The notes: a model not told the origin generated them from the sequence alone. A DNA stretch of 64,000 bases from Diogma glabrata (GCA_963693315.1 OY856186.1:97806556-97870555), one strand, 5' to 3'. Positions 12,050-24,355 are shown, counted from the stretch's first letter. A program made the numbers and translations.

Positions 12050-13930
12050 CAGAGTTGGTTTGTTTTAAACACTTTTGTTTTAAACACTGTTTAAAACAGT
12101 GTTTAAAACAAATTGTTTTTTTTTTTTAAAAACAATGTTTTAAACAAAAATTGTTTTTTTTTAAATATTGCAATGTTGCTTATTTGCTATCAAATAGGAC
12201 TGTTGTACGTTGTCGTGTTTTACGGTTTTTAATACATTTGACCACCTTAAAGCACCTTTTGGCACCTTAAGCGTCATTAAAATTTTTTAAAAATTTTAAA
12301 GCTTTCATATGTTTTTTTGTTAATAAAATGCGTTGTAAGGTGTTGATGAACGCAAATCTTTATGTTTTGTTTTTTTTTTCAAAGAAGGAATAACTAAACA
12401 ATAAATTCTATCACATATCAAATATGACATATCCCATGATGATAGGATAGGATACATAAAATAAAAATAAAATAAGAGATAAAAAGAAAATGTCTTTTAA
12501 AAATTTGCAAAATTACAAAATTAAAAGGGGTTGCCAATAGTCCAGCTAGTGGTATATTCCTTGATCATGTGACGCAATGTCTTCCTCAATTATTAAAGCC
12601 CACACAAAGAGAAATGTCAAAGCTCGATTCCTCGAGTAAGCAATAACGTGCCATTACCAAGGAATACTTCGTAGATAAAATTTAGGGTTGACTAGTAGTG
12701 ATATCTTACTACTATTTCCTGTGGTATGTGATATCTCACGTTCACTCGTTTGTCAATACTAGCCAAACTATTATTAGAAATGTGCTGAAGGATGTGTTAT
12801 TCGATTTCCGACACACGTTCAATGGAAGATCAAGTGCAATTTGTTTAATTGTTAAATAAAAAAGTGGTAAATATATGCTATTCCTGGGGATCAAAAAGAA
12901 CATCTCAATTTTGAAAAGGAAATTAAAGATTAGCTTACGTATTTCATATCAGTGATATATATTAACATTTTTTACCAGATACTTAACAAAGGCTTGATGA
13001 AATAGGTTGAGGAACTTTATCAAATTTTAAAACCAGTCGCAAATGCTTTGAACAAATGAATCAAATTTAGAAGCAGTTACGACATGATTTAGATTTAATT
13101 TTTGGCCATCAATTGTGATGCAAAAAATAATCAAACACGCATATTCAGCATTTTTGTCTCCGTTACATTACGTTATATTTTAAATTTAAATAAAATTATA
13201 TTGCTTTAAAAATTCAAATTCAAAATCTTGTTGTTTTCAATAGATTTTTTGTTAAAGGTACTATATCGTTGCAGTGAATATTCTTATAAGAATGATATCA
13301 ATATCGTAATCTGTGATTTACAATCAGAAACCCAATTTATTTATTTAATCAAATCGTTTACCTGTTTTCCATAATCTTTTCAAGTTGAACTATTTAGGTG
13401 CATCACGACTCGGAAATACGTAGGTCGCAGAATTCTTATCATAATTCAAATTTCTAAAGTTAACGTTAGCCAATTAATACAACAATGCCATTAGATTGAG
13501 GTGTTAACTATTTTTAGTCATCTTGGGATAACTATTTGAGTAGGTACTGAGAATATTCAAGAAATCTTGAGAATCTTAAACGTGATCCTTAAGAATAGCC
13601 ACAAAATTTTGAGAATCTTTCCGAATATATTGAGCATTTTCAAAGAATCTTAAGAACATTTGGACGTACAGACTCTCTTCAGATGAAAATCTTTAGACGA
13701 CCCTTATTAATCTGAGAATATTTAAAACACTTATTTTCGTTGGAGTTTTTTCACTCTAATTACATATTTTCATTTAAAACCAAAAAAACGAATCTTAGTA
13801 GTATAAAACATATATAAAACAAAAAAAACACAAAAAAAACACAAAAAAAACTGTTTTAAACAATAAAAAACGCGTTTTAAACAAACATTTTTGTTTAAAA
13901 AAAAAAAAACGGTGTTTTTAACCAACGCTG
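12050..13930 (+). mobile_element. Decayed hAT element (hAT-A), 1,881 bp
   Basis: The ends are CAGAGTTGGTTTG at left and the inverted form of CAGCGTTGGTTAAAAACACC at right. An exact 8-bp duplication AAAAAGAT lies at 12042-12049 and 13931-13938. Both subterminal regions are full of TTTAAAAC/GTTTTAAA words; at 12076-12110 they form a near-palindrome around CACTG and CAGTG. The interior contains a broken hAT transposase on the + strand. An inverted, diverged copy of the interior lies at 18130-19890. Homopolymer runs near both ends may reflect decay or sequencing error. Confidence 0.92.
12960..13250 (+). pseudogene. Remnant of hAT transposase inside hAT-A
   Basis: At 13006-13053 the + strand encodes VEELYQILKPVANALN, which resembles the mid-region of insect hAT transposases. 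Stops interrupt it before and after. The inverted relative at 19790-19866 encodes ENLYQILKPVANVGKQ on the - strand, so the block is conserved between copies and was once coding. The zinc finger, the catalytic residues and the dimerisation domain were not recovered here. The product would have cut and joined the element ends in the nucleus; this copy cannot. Confidence 0.6.
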
Positions 13931-13938
13931 AAAAAGAT

Positions 13939-14440
13939 TAACAGAAACAGCTCGGTTCAAGTCGGCTAGAGAATTGGAAAAAGCAGTGGACAACAAGGAA
14001 GTAATGGGCAGGCATACGGAGCGATCAGGTAGTATTTCAAAGGAAAAAATGCTGGATGTGTGAGAGGCTAAAAACCAGAGTAGCGAAAGCCGAAGATCAA
14101 GTAGCTCCGCATGTGAGATTCTCGCAAATATAAGCAAAGCATCCAATGCTTGTGTACGTGGAGGACCCAGTTATTAAAGCCAGAGACAAATTTGAGTACA
14201 GATCTGTGGGACTGAAATCTAATCTGTTAAACACCACGCTGATCCCGTTTATGAACAAAAAAAAATTTAAAAGGTATCCTATTATGATGATGGGTGCAAA
14301 TTCTGAAATCAGAATATGTATGTGCATTGTGCATAGGAGACAAAATTGTAGGAATCATTTTAGATATAGCAATAGCGGTGGGATATCACATCACAAGTCG
14401 AGGTGATATCTCAGGGGTGCAACCGAATTAAATATATTCA
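13939..14440. other. Less AT-rich segment flanking hAT-A, unassigned
   Basis: Composition changes here (for example CAGCTCGGTTCAAGTCGG), and a + frame reads through 13940-14060 before a stop. The sequence left of hAT-A (11935-12041) has similar composition, so hAT-A may have inserted into an older element or degraded gene. I do not recognise a protein in any frame. Confidence 0.35.
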
Positions 14441-16638
14441 GTCAATGGGATAGCGTCCTTAATCTTATTTATGACGAATTTCACTTTTTAGGTTAATAGC
14501 ATAGCCGATGCAACCATTTTGACTAAAATTCAGCATGAAGGGGATGGGAAATCTCAATTTTTATATTTTATAGTGCATTATAGTGCAGTTTGCTGGCTAG
14601 CTAGAAAAACTTCCCCGCCTGCGAATGCACACAAGATAATGTCTAGAAATTGTAAGATAAGCATAAGCTATGGGAACAAATCATGAAAAAACAAAACATT
14701 TCAATTTAGTTCTATGGATAGTCATAGCCGTGTACAGTAATCAAAAGATTTTAACAACAGTAAAACCAACGAAGCTTGATAAGCAAGAAAGCTGATTGAA
14801 TTTCGCTGTCAAAGCATTTTCGATAAAAACATTTTCCAAATTTCTATTACAAAGTAATAATAAAAAATTTACTGTTATTTTATCAACACTAATCTCTTCC
14901 TGGATAATCACATTTCTCAACTAAACACTAAAATTTTCCATTCATTCAGTAATATTTACACAAACGCGATCATAAATTGATAAAAAATTGTTCTATTACA
15001 ATTTTCTTTTTATGTCACATTCATCGAATGAACAGATTCATTTTGAATGACGTTCGTTCACTTTCTCAATTGTATAGGTTTCATTCACAAATACATATTC
15101 GGATATTGTTCGAAAATTCATAAAAATTAAAATCACGAATCACGATCAGTTTTGATTTAGTTGTGGTTACGTTAGTTTGTGCAATTTTTATTGAAAACGG
15201 ATATCCTATTGTGCAAATATAATTTTTGGATTAAAAGTTGTAATATACCGTTATTATATTCTTTGTGATCATTTTGAATTAAAAAAGAAGTAATAATAAG
15301 TGTTTTTCGTAGTTTAAAAGAGAAATGTTAATTACCAAATATCATTGAAATAGTGTTAGTTTGCCTGTGTATTATTTATTGTTTATTATTAAAATACTAA
15401 AATAACGGTGTATGTGTTGATGTATAGGGAACAGAATTGATAAAACGTGGCAGTACTAGATTAAAATACTATGAATATTTTTCTGTATGCGTGCGTGTAA
15501 ATATTAAATAATTATGTTATCTTTCTATTGATCGTTTGTTCTATTTTTTGTTTATTTTTATCTAAAACAATAACACAAAATAATTACATATAGTAAATTA
15601 AAATTACAAAAAAGTTGAAGTATTGGGTATTACGATTCTACCGACAAATGTCAAAAGTCTTGTTTTGATAGATCAAGAGTGTGAAAGAGATAAACGTATT
15701 ATAAATGTTAAACGTTTGATCAAGATACCAGTTTTGAAGTGTTTGTCATTTTTGTGTACATATTTGTGTTTTTGTTTTTATTTTTGCAAAAAAAAATTTA
15801 TAATTCAAAAGTGATTGTCGTTGATTGATTTGTGCGATAAGGATAACACGAGATTGTTATCAAAGTTTACTTAAATACATATTGAAGTTTTTTGTTTTGA
15901 TTTTTAATTTGTTACTTTATGTAAGTTCATTTTTAGTGTTTTGTGATTATTTAAAAAAAATTTCTCAACTTCAGAAAGACTTTTACATTATTATATTACT
16001 GTTTAGCGCCACAGAAATACACTGAAAAAATATAAACGGGGATAATATACAATAATAAACATGTAAGAAACATTGACACAATTTTAATTACTTTTGCTTT
16101 TTTATTTGTGTAGATATAATTTTATTTACAAAATTTGATTTTTTTTATACATGTATGTAGATTTAATTTAAAAATAGTACATTTTACACCAAGGGAAAAA
16201 TTGCATGCTTTCTCCAATGCTTTGTTTGAACTCGAAATTACTGTGGGAGAAGTGCTGCGCTCTCAAAGTACATATATGATACAATTTTTGGTAATAAAAC
16301 CGACAATACATTTTTTGGCACCGCATGGTACCATATATGGCTGTAATGTAATAGTTTTCCTATTGCTGGTGTAACGATGTTGATATGCATCATCCGCCGA
16401 CGTTTTTAGTGCTCGACATAGTTTTCTTAAATCTAGATTTGTATAATTTCTCAGACATTCGTTCGTATTAGAATTAGGGCAAACATCAATGATTCTGTTG
16501 CTGTTCAAGGAATGTTCAATTTTTGAACTTTAAGATCTATTTAAGCAAAGCCTGATTTGTCCCATAGGTATTAGTGTATGGACCAGCTTCTGTATGGAGT
16601 TTTTTCACTGTTAATTATGGTTTGTGATTTGTAGATAC
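14441..16638. other. AT-rich DNA without recognisable genes
   Basis: Several short frames are present (for example around 15623-16025), but they are rich in Phe, Ile, Lys and Asn from AT-rich DNA and carry no motif. No inverted ends were seen. Confidence 0.45.
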
Positions 16639-16641
16639 TAG

Positions 16642-16663
16642 GGGCCGATTGTACAATCGGCCC
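16642..16663. repeat. Palindromic remnant of the Harbinger-like MITE
   Basis: The sequence GGGCCGATTGTACAATCGGCCC is a perfect palindrome made of the first 11 bases of the MITE at 2685 joined head-to-head with its inverted end. It is flanked on both sides by TAG (with one extra G at left), which would be the 3-bp TSD. The whole interior is missing. Confidence 0.65.
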
Positions 16664-18129
16664 TAGATATTCATGGTGTACCATTCGGTGATAACCTGTT
16701 ACCTGTTCTTTGTGAAATTTGGGCAATGACATTGTAATTTGTATGTCTAGTCTATGGAGAGATTAGTTTTTGTTGATTTGTAAACTTAGAAAGTATATAT
16801 AGAGAGAACATAATTTTAAAATTGTATAAAGAGAGATATAAAAAATGGTGATCGCTGACATGTTGTTCAATTTCTCTTTTCTCCATTTTGATTTGTTTTT
16901 ATTTACAACCACAAACTATTTTATTAAATTATAAATTAAAAACAATTAAATGATTTAAAACGAAAAAAAGGTTAAATGTTTTCTTCATAGTTGTGCTAAT
17001 TTGAATGAAAATAATTACAAGAGTAATTTAAATTTATTTTGATATTTCCAGTGATTATTTAAATCAAATATTTAAAAAAGACAAGCAATATTTTCTAACG
17101 ACACGAACAAATATTTAAGTTATGTAAATATTTTTAAAGTATATTATGAAAAATTCATGTCAAACTTTTTTCATTATGGACATTTATTTTTCATTGATAA
17201 AATATCAAAAAATTATGTTTGGTTATAATAAAGCTAAAACGTCATTTTTTCACTTGTTTTTATACAATCGCAGGGAGCGACAAACTATTATTTTTTTGTG
17301 GTAGGTTTTTTTTAGCTTTAAAAATAACTCGCAAGTTTAAGTTTGAATCAAATGAAAAAGTTACGCACGTCTATGGAAAGACATAATTGTTTCTCCCTGA
17401 GGCAAAAAGAGGAAAACAAAAAAAAACGATATGACATATTTGACACTAATTATTTTTCATTCCCAAGATTTCCCCCTAAGATATCTAGCCCCTGTCTGCC
17501 ATCATTTAGGGGGCTCCCTCACAAAAAACTCAAAAATTGAAGAAAAATGCTAAAAAATAATTCATAGCTCTCCCGTTATAACACTTAGAATGGTCAAATG
17601 TAGAGTTGCCCCGATTAATTGGCCATATCGGCCATTTTGCCGTTTAATCTGTATCGGTTTTTTTGTCCGATTGATCGGTCGATTATCAACACATACGTTT
17701 TTGATTGTTTATTGCATTTTAAACACAACAAATTCCAAATTCTAAATCACTTAAATCAGTTATAGTTGAAAACCTTTTTAAAAATGTATAAGATTGAGGA
17801 CTGTTTAAAAAAAATCAAACCGGTTTATGTATTTCTGCTTTTTTTTTGATAACTTGACAGTTCTAACTTGTGAAAAAGCTAATTTAAAATAATGCTGTTT
17901 TTAAAAAAAATATTCCAGCCACTGACATCGACATATGATTTTTTTTAAATTCTACCAAACATCTTGACTAGCTGTAAATTTGTTCAAATCGTTTTATACT
18001 TCAATTTCGAAAGAAATAAAGACCCATACATGTATACATAAACACAGTCCCGGTACAAGAGGTAGACGAACTAGGTTCTCGCCTAGGGCGTTTTATTTGA
18101 AAGGCGCAGAAATTGTGAATTTTTTTTTG

Positions 18130-19890
18130 TTTTTAATATATTTTATACCACGATGATTCGTTTTTTTTGTTTAAAATTAAAATATCTAATTGGAATGGAA
18201 AATCACAAAGAAAATAGGTATCCTAAATATTTGAAGGTCATTAAAGTTTCTCTAGAGATTTCCAAGGTTCTCTTCATATTTTCAAGACTCTCATGATTTC
18301 CTAGATTATCTGAAGAAACTCTATGTCCAAATATACTCAAGATTTTTTAAAAAATTGTCTAAAGATTCGGTAAGATTCTCAAGATTTTGCGAAGATTGTT
18401 AAGAATCTTTTTTAAGATTCTCTAGAATTCTTGAATATTCTCAGAAGCTACTCAAATAGTTGTTCCAAGATGCCCAAGAGTAATTTATCCCTCAATCTAA
18501 TGACATGTTTGGCTTTATTGCCTAACATAAACTTCAAAAATTTTAATTATGATAAGAAATCTGTGACCTTTGTATTACCTGAGTTCCGAGTGACCTGATG
18601 CACTTATCTCAACATCAAAAGAATAAGGAAAACAGGTAAAAAATTTGATTGAATAAAGAAATAGAGTTTCTGACGATTATAAATTACGGATTACAATATT
18701 AATATCATCCTCATAAGAATATTTGTTAAACAGTATATCAATTCCGACTGACGTTTAGATTGATCTCAAAATACAAATTACTTTATTTCACTGTTTAGTC
18801 CAAATAAATTGGAATCTAAAGAAGGGGACGGTGTCACCCATTTGGCTTCAGATGATTTTCCCATAAAAATCCTTCATGAAAAATGTTGCACAAATTTCTT
18901 CGATGAAATTGATGCCGTTCCATTTTCTTTGTTTTCTAAAACAATAAAATTTTCATTAACATATAGTAGCATAGCATTCGGATATAGTAACACAGCGACG
19001 TAATGTATCGATGTCATATGGGTGCTAACTAACCGCATATAATTCGGTTTTTGCATCACAAGCAGTGTTGCAAAACGTTACTCGTAACGTAACGTAAAAA
19101 AAGAAATAACGAAATTAAGTAGCGTTATTAATAATAATTACTTTCGTAGCGTTTAAAAAATTCATGTGCGTGACAATAACGTAAAACGTAACGTAAATAT
19201 TTTATTTCGTTTTTCGGATGATTTTGAAAATATCGGTTGCATAAAATCCGATTTATCTGCTCTTTTCCAATTTATGTGCACGCTTTAACTAAGAATTTGG
19301 TAGTTCTAAATTTTTTTGATATTTGTGATAAAATAATGAGCATTTTGAAAAATTCGGATTTGAAACTCACTCAGGCACTGATGAGGTTACGAGTTGGAAT
19401 AGAATCCCAACCGAAACACGTAAAAAGAAAAACAGTTTTTTTTTTCTGAGATATTTCCAACCATACCTTTGAATTGAAAAATTGAAACTACTTGCTTAGT
19501 TACTTGAGTTTAATTGCTCACAAAAAATCCTGAATAATTTTTTAAATAAAGTTTTAAGATTACATTTAATTTTAAATAACGTATCTAAAAGGTTAAAAAT
19601 AAGGAAATATAATATTTTTCTGTTCCATAACGAAATAACGTACCGCAAAAATAAATATAATGCTATAAAAACGAAACGCCATAACGTTACGATTTTTTTT
19701 TTTTTCGTTTTGCAACAACTGATCACAAGGCCAAATAAATCAAATCATGTTGAAACTGTTTCCAAATTACTTATTGGCTACGACTGCAGTCATTTGCTTC
19801 CCAACATTTGCGACTGGTTTTAAAATTTGATAAAGGTTCTCAGCCTTTTTTTATCAAGTCCATGTTAAGTATCTGGTAAAAAATGTTAAT
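18130..19890 (-). pseudogene. Inverted decayed copy of the hAT-A interior
   Basis: Reverse-complemented, 18130-18810 follows hAT-A from about 13800 back to 13180, and 19730-19890 follows 13070 back to 12965, sharing words such as AATCTTAAGA, TATCAAATTTTAAAACCAGT and TTTTTTACCAGATACTTAAC. The - strand at 19790-19866 encodes NLYQILKPVANVG. The segment 18811-19054 is absent from hAT-A, so this copy keeps coding DNA that hAT-A lost; a - frame at 18874-19059 may be part of it. A hAT MITE interrupts it at 19063. A GC-richer junction (CAGTCCCGGTACAAG) near 18048 may be the end of another element. Confidence 0.65.
19063..19721. mobile_element. hAT MITE, 659 bp, with 8-bp TSD
   Basis: It starts CAGTGTTGCAAAACG and ends CGTTTTGCAACAACTG, and carries the exact 8-bp duplication ATCACAAG at 19055-19062 and 19722-19729. 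ACGTAACGTAA words repeat inside both ends. No transposase is present. It interrupts the inverted hAT-A copy: hAT-A has the uninterrupted target GCATCACAATTGATGGCC in reverse complement, which confirms the empty site. Confidence 0.92.
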
Positions 19891-19899
19891 ATTTGAAAT

Positions 19900-20215
19900 C
19901 GGATCCATCATGCCAAAATCATATTCTTTTTCCTGTTTTACACGTCAATCGGTTTGTACAAACAGTCAAACTGTTGAGATCACTCACTGTCATAGCGACA
20001 GAATGCAGAGGGATTTCTTTGTCCGTACATCGTACAAACGGAATGCTTTGTCGGACTTAATAGTCTCGGGGGCATCCAATCCCCAAAATCTTAAAGCATT
20101 CATCAACATCTCAGAACGCATGTAGTGGTGGAACCTACGTCTTAAAAGGTATCTATGTGTTGTTGTGACACATATTTGTAAATTCTTAACACAACCACTT
20201 TTTATTAAAAAATTA
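19900..20215 (+). pseudogene. 3' fragment of the LINE family
   Basis: The + strand at 19906-20125 encodes the C-terminal tail found in LINE-A and LINE-B, with words such as TRQSVCTNSQTVEITHCHS, QRDFFVRTSYKRNAL and NPQNLKAFIN. It is followed by the conserved 3' end (GTTGTGACACATAT ... TTTTTATTAAAAAA). It lacks reverse transcriptase and endonuclease, as expected of a 5'-truncated insertion. Confidence 0.85.
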
Positions 20216-20348
20216 ATGTAATGCAAAATATTATGTCGAGCCAATAAGATGAAATATGTTACCTAGTTTTACAAAATCTCGCACCGGATCTATAATTTTC
20301 TTTTCAGAAGTATAGGATGTTCCTTTTGATTCACAGTAATGACACATA

Positions 20349-20548
20349 NNNNNNNNNNNNNNNNNNNNNNNNNNNNNNNNNNNNNNNNNNNNNNNNNNNN
20401 NNNNNNNNNNNNNNNNNNNNNNNNNNNNNNNNNNNNNNNNNNNNNNNNNNNNNNNNNNNNNNNNNNNNNNNNNNNNNNNNNNNNNNNNNNNNNNNNNNNN
20501 NNNNNNNNNNNNNNNNNNNNNNNNNNNNNNNNNNNNNNNNNNNNNNNN
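20349..20548. other. Assembly gap of 200 Ns
   Basis: Exactly 200 N characters, the usual placeholder length for an unsized scaffold gap. It lies close to the right end of W1, so the true length of W1 is unknown. Confidence 1.
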
Positions 20549-20829
20549 GGTGCAACCCTAGTCAACTGTCAAATGTATGAAAAGGTCCTATTTATTTTTC
20601 CTTCCCAATATTTCTTCCGAACATACCTATCTCCTATCTGCCTCCCTTCTGGAGGTCCGCCTACAATAATACCTAAAAATGCGAAATTTGACCTATATAA
20701 AAACTGCAGTATTTAGTTTTTTTCACGCTCTCAGGCGGTTAAATGCATTTATTTCTAAAGTAATCGAAAAATAAAGTATAGCAAAAAATACCATATTTAG
20801 GAAAATAAGATTACGTAAGTTATTTTTAT

Positions 20830-21480
20830 TACTTGTTGGGTTCTTGAAAGTCTTGAAACTCGTCTTCATTCCGGCTGAGACCCTCGTTGTAGTCTTGCAC
20901 CATCTTCACACCTCTCTCAGCCGTGTCGTTGACCACTTGTAATTTCTTGACAATTGTGAGAGCTTCTCTGTATATTATAGTCGTCATCCCAAAAGCCCGG
21001 CGGATACTTCAAGAAATCTTGTAACAAGCCGAAGCGAATGAAAAAGTTTTTTGTGTTCGATGTGACAAAGCTGCTCAAATCTTTTTCCATAATGTTTTCG
21101 TTGACGTCTTTGAGTTTCATTTTTTTTACGCCGCTGTGAGTGATCACGACAGGGTTAGCTGAAGGAGCAAGTCCTTGATCATATCCTTCCTCGCTATCTT
21201 CACTTTCTTCGCTTTCAACAGAAGATATGTCATCGTGTCCAACGAATTTAAACAAAACTTTCTTTGACAATTCTTTGTCAAAATTCAAATCTTGGTTCGG
21301 AGCCTCCTCATCTCTATCGGATCGAAACCAAGCTTTGCCGTAGCAAAAAACGTTGAATATACAAACATCAGTTCGGGCGCCGTCATTTTGAAACACTTTC
21401 GGTACAGAAAAATTTTCAGGCTGTAGATTCCTTTAGCCATCCATCGAGCATAGCCGATAGGTCTAGGCAGGCGAAGTGAG
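20830..21480 (-). pseudogene. Broken gene of an uncharacterised transposon-associated family
   Basis: Reading the - strand, 21475-21390 encodes RPIGYARWMAKGIYSLKIF, the next frame (21396-20917) gives a 159-residue piece with FVGHDDISSVESEESEDSEE and KDLSSFVTSNTKNFFIRFG, and a third frame (about 20990-20830) gives ALTIVKKLQVVNDTAERGV followed by an acidic tail ending in a stop. The ARWM-K-IY-LK and VVNDTAERGV patterns recur in uncharacterised proteins that I remember from many arthropods and cnidarians; I know no function for them. At least two frameshifts break this copy. It lies between the inverted arms of element U, so it is probably that element's own gene. Confidence 0.6.
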
Positions 21481-22330
21481 TATTCTCCGAGATTTTTTCT
21501 AAGGAATAAAGGGTTTAGCTAGATAAATTCTTCGTAATCACGACGTGGTTTGTTTTTCTTCAATTAAGCTTTACAAACGGCTCGTATTTCCATTTGCATT
21601 GCGACTTGGAATCTGTTTAGCGACTTCATATTCTTCTACCCCGTGTGCTTGAATTTTTATTGTATACCATCCGTCTTCAAACTTGGACCTGGACTTGAAC
21701 TTGGACTTGATATTCACAAACTATATTCGAATATTAAGTTGAGTTTGATTATTTCACAATATTACGACTGCGCGAAATTAGACACTCGTTACGTTATTAT
21801 TTGAAAGCCACTGAAATGTCAGTCAACGATAGTATTGCCCGCAAGGCCACGAGTGAGCGATGGACATTTGATGCGGATGTCGTGTTCACTGTTCACTGTT
21901 CGGAAGATGGGAAGGAAGGAAAGGAAAAATTCATTTGACCCCTCTAGGGATCACCCCAGGAGATCTATGAATTATGTTTTTAACATCTTCCTTAATTTTT
22001 TGAGTTTTTTGAATGGGAACCCCCAGAATGGTGGAAAATATTGGGTAAGTGTGTTTGGAAGGAAATGTTAGGAATGAAAAAATATTAGAACCTGTCTATG
22101 CAGTTGACCCCTCTAGGGGATCACCTTGGGGGAGCTATGAATTATTTTCGTCAAATTTTTGATAAATTTACCTCCTTAGGATCCGTTATGGCAACTGTTT
22201 CCCCCTCTTATTGGGACCAAACTTTGGCTCAATCATTTTTCCACGGAACCTAACAAAATTGGCTCGTACAAGCTAGCAGTTTTTTCTTTCATACAAAACT
22301 AAAACCAGGCTAATGTGTACTAAAAGAATT

Positions 22331-23707
22331 GTACTGAATGAATGAGTAGTACTCTTTGCTATTGAAGAACCTACAACATCGCCCTAAATATCCCAATAAC
22401 CATATCCTAACGAAGCGTGCTTAAGCATAAACTATAAAAAGAATGAACCAATGAATTGAACAAGTCATTAATGAAGATTAAAAAAGAAAGATTTGATGAT
22501 AAAGCGGAACCTTAAGAAACTCCTGTATGAATGGAAAAACTAGCTGATGAGACTGTAAAGACTAAACATTAAACGTCGGTCATTTATAAAGCTTTATTGA
22601 AGAAATAAGTATTGCATAGCATACCAACCCCGAACGTTTCACTAATGTTTTCGATATGAGACAGTTTGAATAAAAACTGAAATTTATTTATAAGCGAACT
22701 ACAGTACCTTGAATACAAAGCGAATAAGCAATATATGCATACAAAGGTATACTAGTTATTGTGTACACCGGCATTTCAAGAGAGTCAAGAGGATAGCAAT
22801 ATTTTATGATAAAATAAAGACTTGAACAAATAAGATTTCAAACGTAAAAAAATCCATTGTTTTAATTTCCTGATCAAGAGGTCGAATCGAATTCAAGCAA
22901 CTCAGCCTATTCGTTACATTCATATAGTTTAAACTTGCCTTTTTAAAATTTAAATTTACAAATATCAATCAATAACTATTACAGTAATAAAACATTTTCA
23001 TTTTAGGTAAGTTAAATATAAAAATAACACTTTGACGATCGTTTAAAACTTAATTGTTTTTGCCAATCATATAATCATTATTAATAACAAAAACAAACCT
23101 ATTAAATAATACACACGAATATTATAGTAAATTATTGTCAAAGTCAAAAAGATGAGCAAATAAAACATTAATATACAGTATCGATCACGATTGAAGATGA
23201 ATACGATTGATTATTGTGATAAAAGCTCATTCGACTGTAGTCTTTAGATTTATGATCGATGAACATCAAAAGATGATTATGCCGCCTGCTATACGATCTT
23301 TTATAAATATTATATTAATTTTATTCTTCTTGTTCAAATAAAAGTTTTATTTATTGTAATTTTAAAATGATCGATCGTTCAATGTTTTCCGTTTTTATTT
23401 GTTTTTTATTTACGAGGCTCATTTGTGATCGCTATCAATAAATGTTTTTTATGTTGTATAAGTGGATAGATTATGCTAATGATATTTTGACCAGTGGCAT
23501 GATGAATTGTATTTGCGAATTGTAATGTAGAGTTAATTTTTATAAGGTGATGATTTTTTTTCTTTCCGTCGTTTGCATCTTATGGTGAAGCTTTAAAATA
23601 GTATAGTTCGAATCGTCGAGTGACATGATCACTTCGCCGTTGTTAAGGGTTTCTCTACTGACGAGTTCCCGTTAGTTGTTTGGACATCCTTTTTAGTTCG
23701 TTCGTTG
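22331..23707. other. AT-rich DNA without recognisable genes
   Basis: No motif, repeat ends or copies elsewhere in the window were found. A less AT-rich patch at 23570-23710 precedes W2. Confidence 0.4.
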
Positions 23708-24300
23708 TGAGGTTGCACCAACAAACAAAATGGCCTATTGACTATTATCGAATATTCGGCCGCTTTATCGACCGATTAATCGGCTGTCAATTATTTGTTT
23801 ATACCATGCGTTTTTAACAATTACTAATACTATATATCAAATATGTGTTATATAATGACAAAGTAAATACATTATATGTATAATACACGATAAAAATTAA
23901 TTTAAAACAGTTGAAAATATTTTTAAAAACCACTAATCAAAATATGTAACATAGCAGTATAGGAACGTATCCAGAACCACACTGTCATACTGCTTGCCAA
24001 ACCAGATACTTTATGCCCACGTTTTGAACACAAATCAAAGTTGACGAATCTTTAAGATTTTGTCCTTTATATAACGTATATATGTAGAACTGCGTGCGTA
24101 AAATACTATTTAGAACAGGCCTACCAAATATTTCATAATTTTTTTGTGACCCCTAGTTTTTAGTACGTTTGCTTTACTCATTGTTTTAATTTTAAGTTCT
24201 ATTGACTATTATTACATATTAGATGACGCCCCTATTTCCCTATTTCCTCAACTTCGATTATGTAAATAATTAAAAATACAAAAGGTCACAAAAGCGAATT

Positions 24301-24355
24301 AAAAAATTGTCTAAAATTTCCATACAAATTTGTATGGAAATGTCGACAATTTTTT
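24301..24355. repeat. 55-bp near-perfect palindrome
   Basis: The core ATTTCCATACAAATTTGTATGGAAAT is self-complementary, and the outer AAAAATTGTC/GACAATTTTT words extend it to about 55 bases with two small mismatches. It lies inside W2. It has no clear TSD; it could be a minimal foldback remnant. Confidence 0.7.

Larger units (their letters stand above)
17601..20560. mobile_element. hAT-like element W1 inserted in the left arm of U
   Basis: The left end TAGAGTTGCCCCGATTAATT and the right end GGTGCAACCCTA match the inverted pattern TAGGGTTGCACCGAT, with CGGCC/GGCCG words just inside. The flanks are GTCAAATG (17593-17600) and GTCAACTG (20561-20568), an 8-bp TSD with one change. The intact right arm of U has GTCAAATG at the aligned position, supporting insertion there. 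Bases 17710-18040 match 24470-24760 in W2. The interior has been filled with other elements and an assembly gap. Confidence 0.8.
17280..22330. mobile_element. Unclassified inverted-repeat element (U) carrying a broken gene
   Basis: The left arm (about 17410-17600 plus 20569-20640) aligns in reverse complement to about 21890-22190. Shared words in order are TTTTTCATTCC, GGGGGTTCCC/GGGGGCTCCCTC, AAAAAACTCAAAAA, AATTCATAG and GGTCAAATG. The left arm is cut by W1. The outer parts (about 17340-17410 and 22190-22260) are weaker matches, so the termini are approximate and no TSD was found. Between the arms lies a - strand pseudogene (20830-21480). I infer a DNA transposon with long inverted repeats; the superfamily is unknown. 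Confidence 0.6.

Noticed and set aside
15623..16374. Small + strand frames as host peptides
   Set aside because: Low-complexity Phe/Ile/Lys-rich translations typical of AT-rich DNA; no motif and no splice or repeat support.
20290..20716. Open reading frames running through the N block
   Set aside because: They exist only because Ns are not read as stops; no real residues support them apart from short ends.
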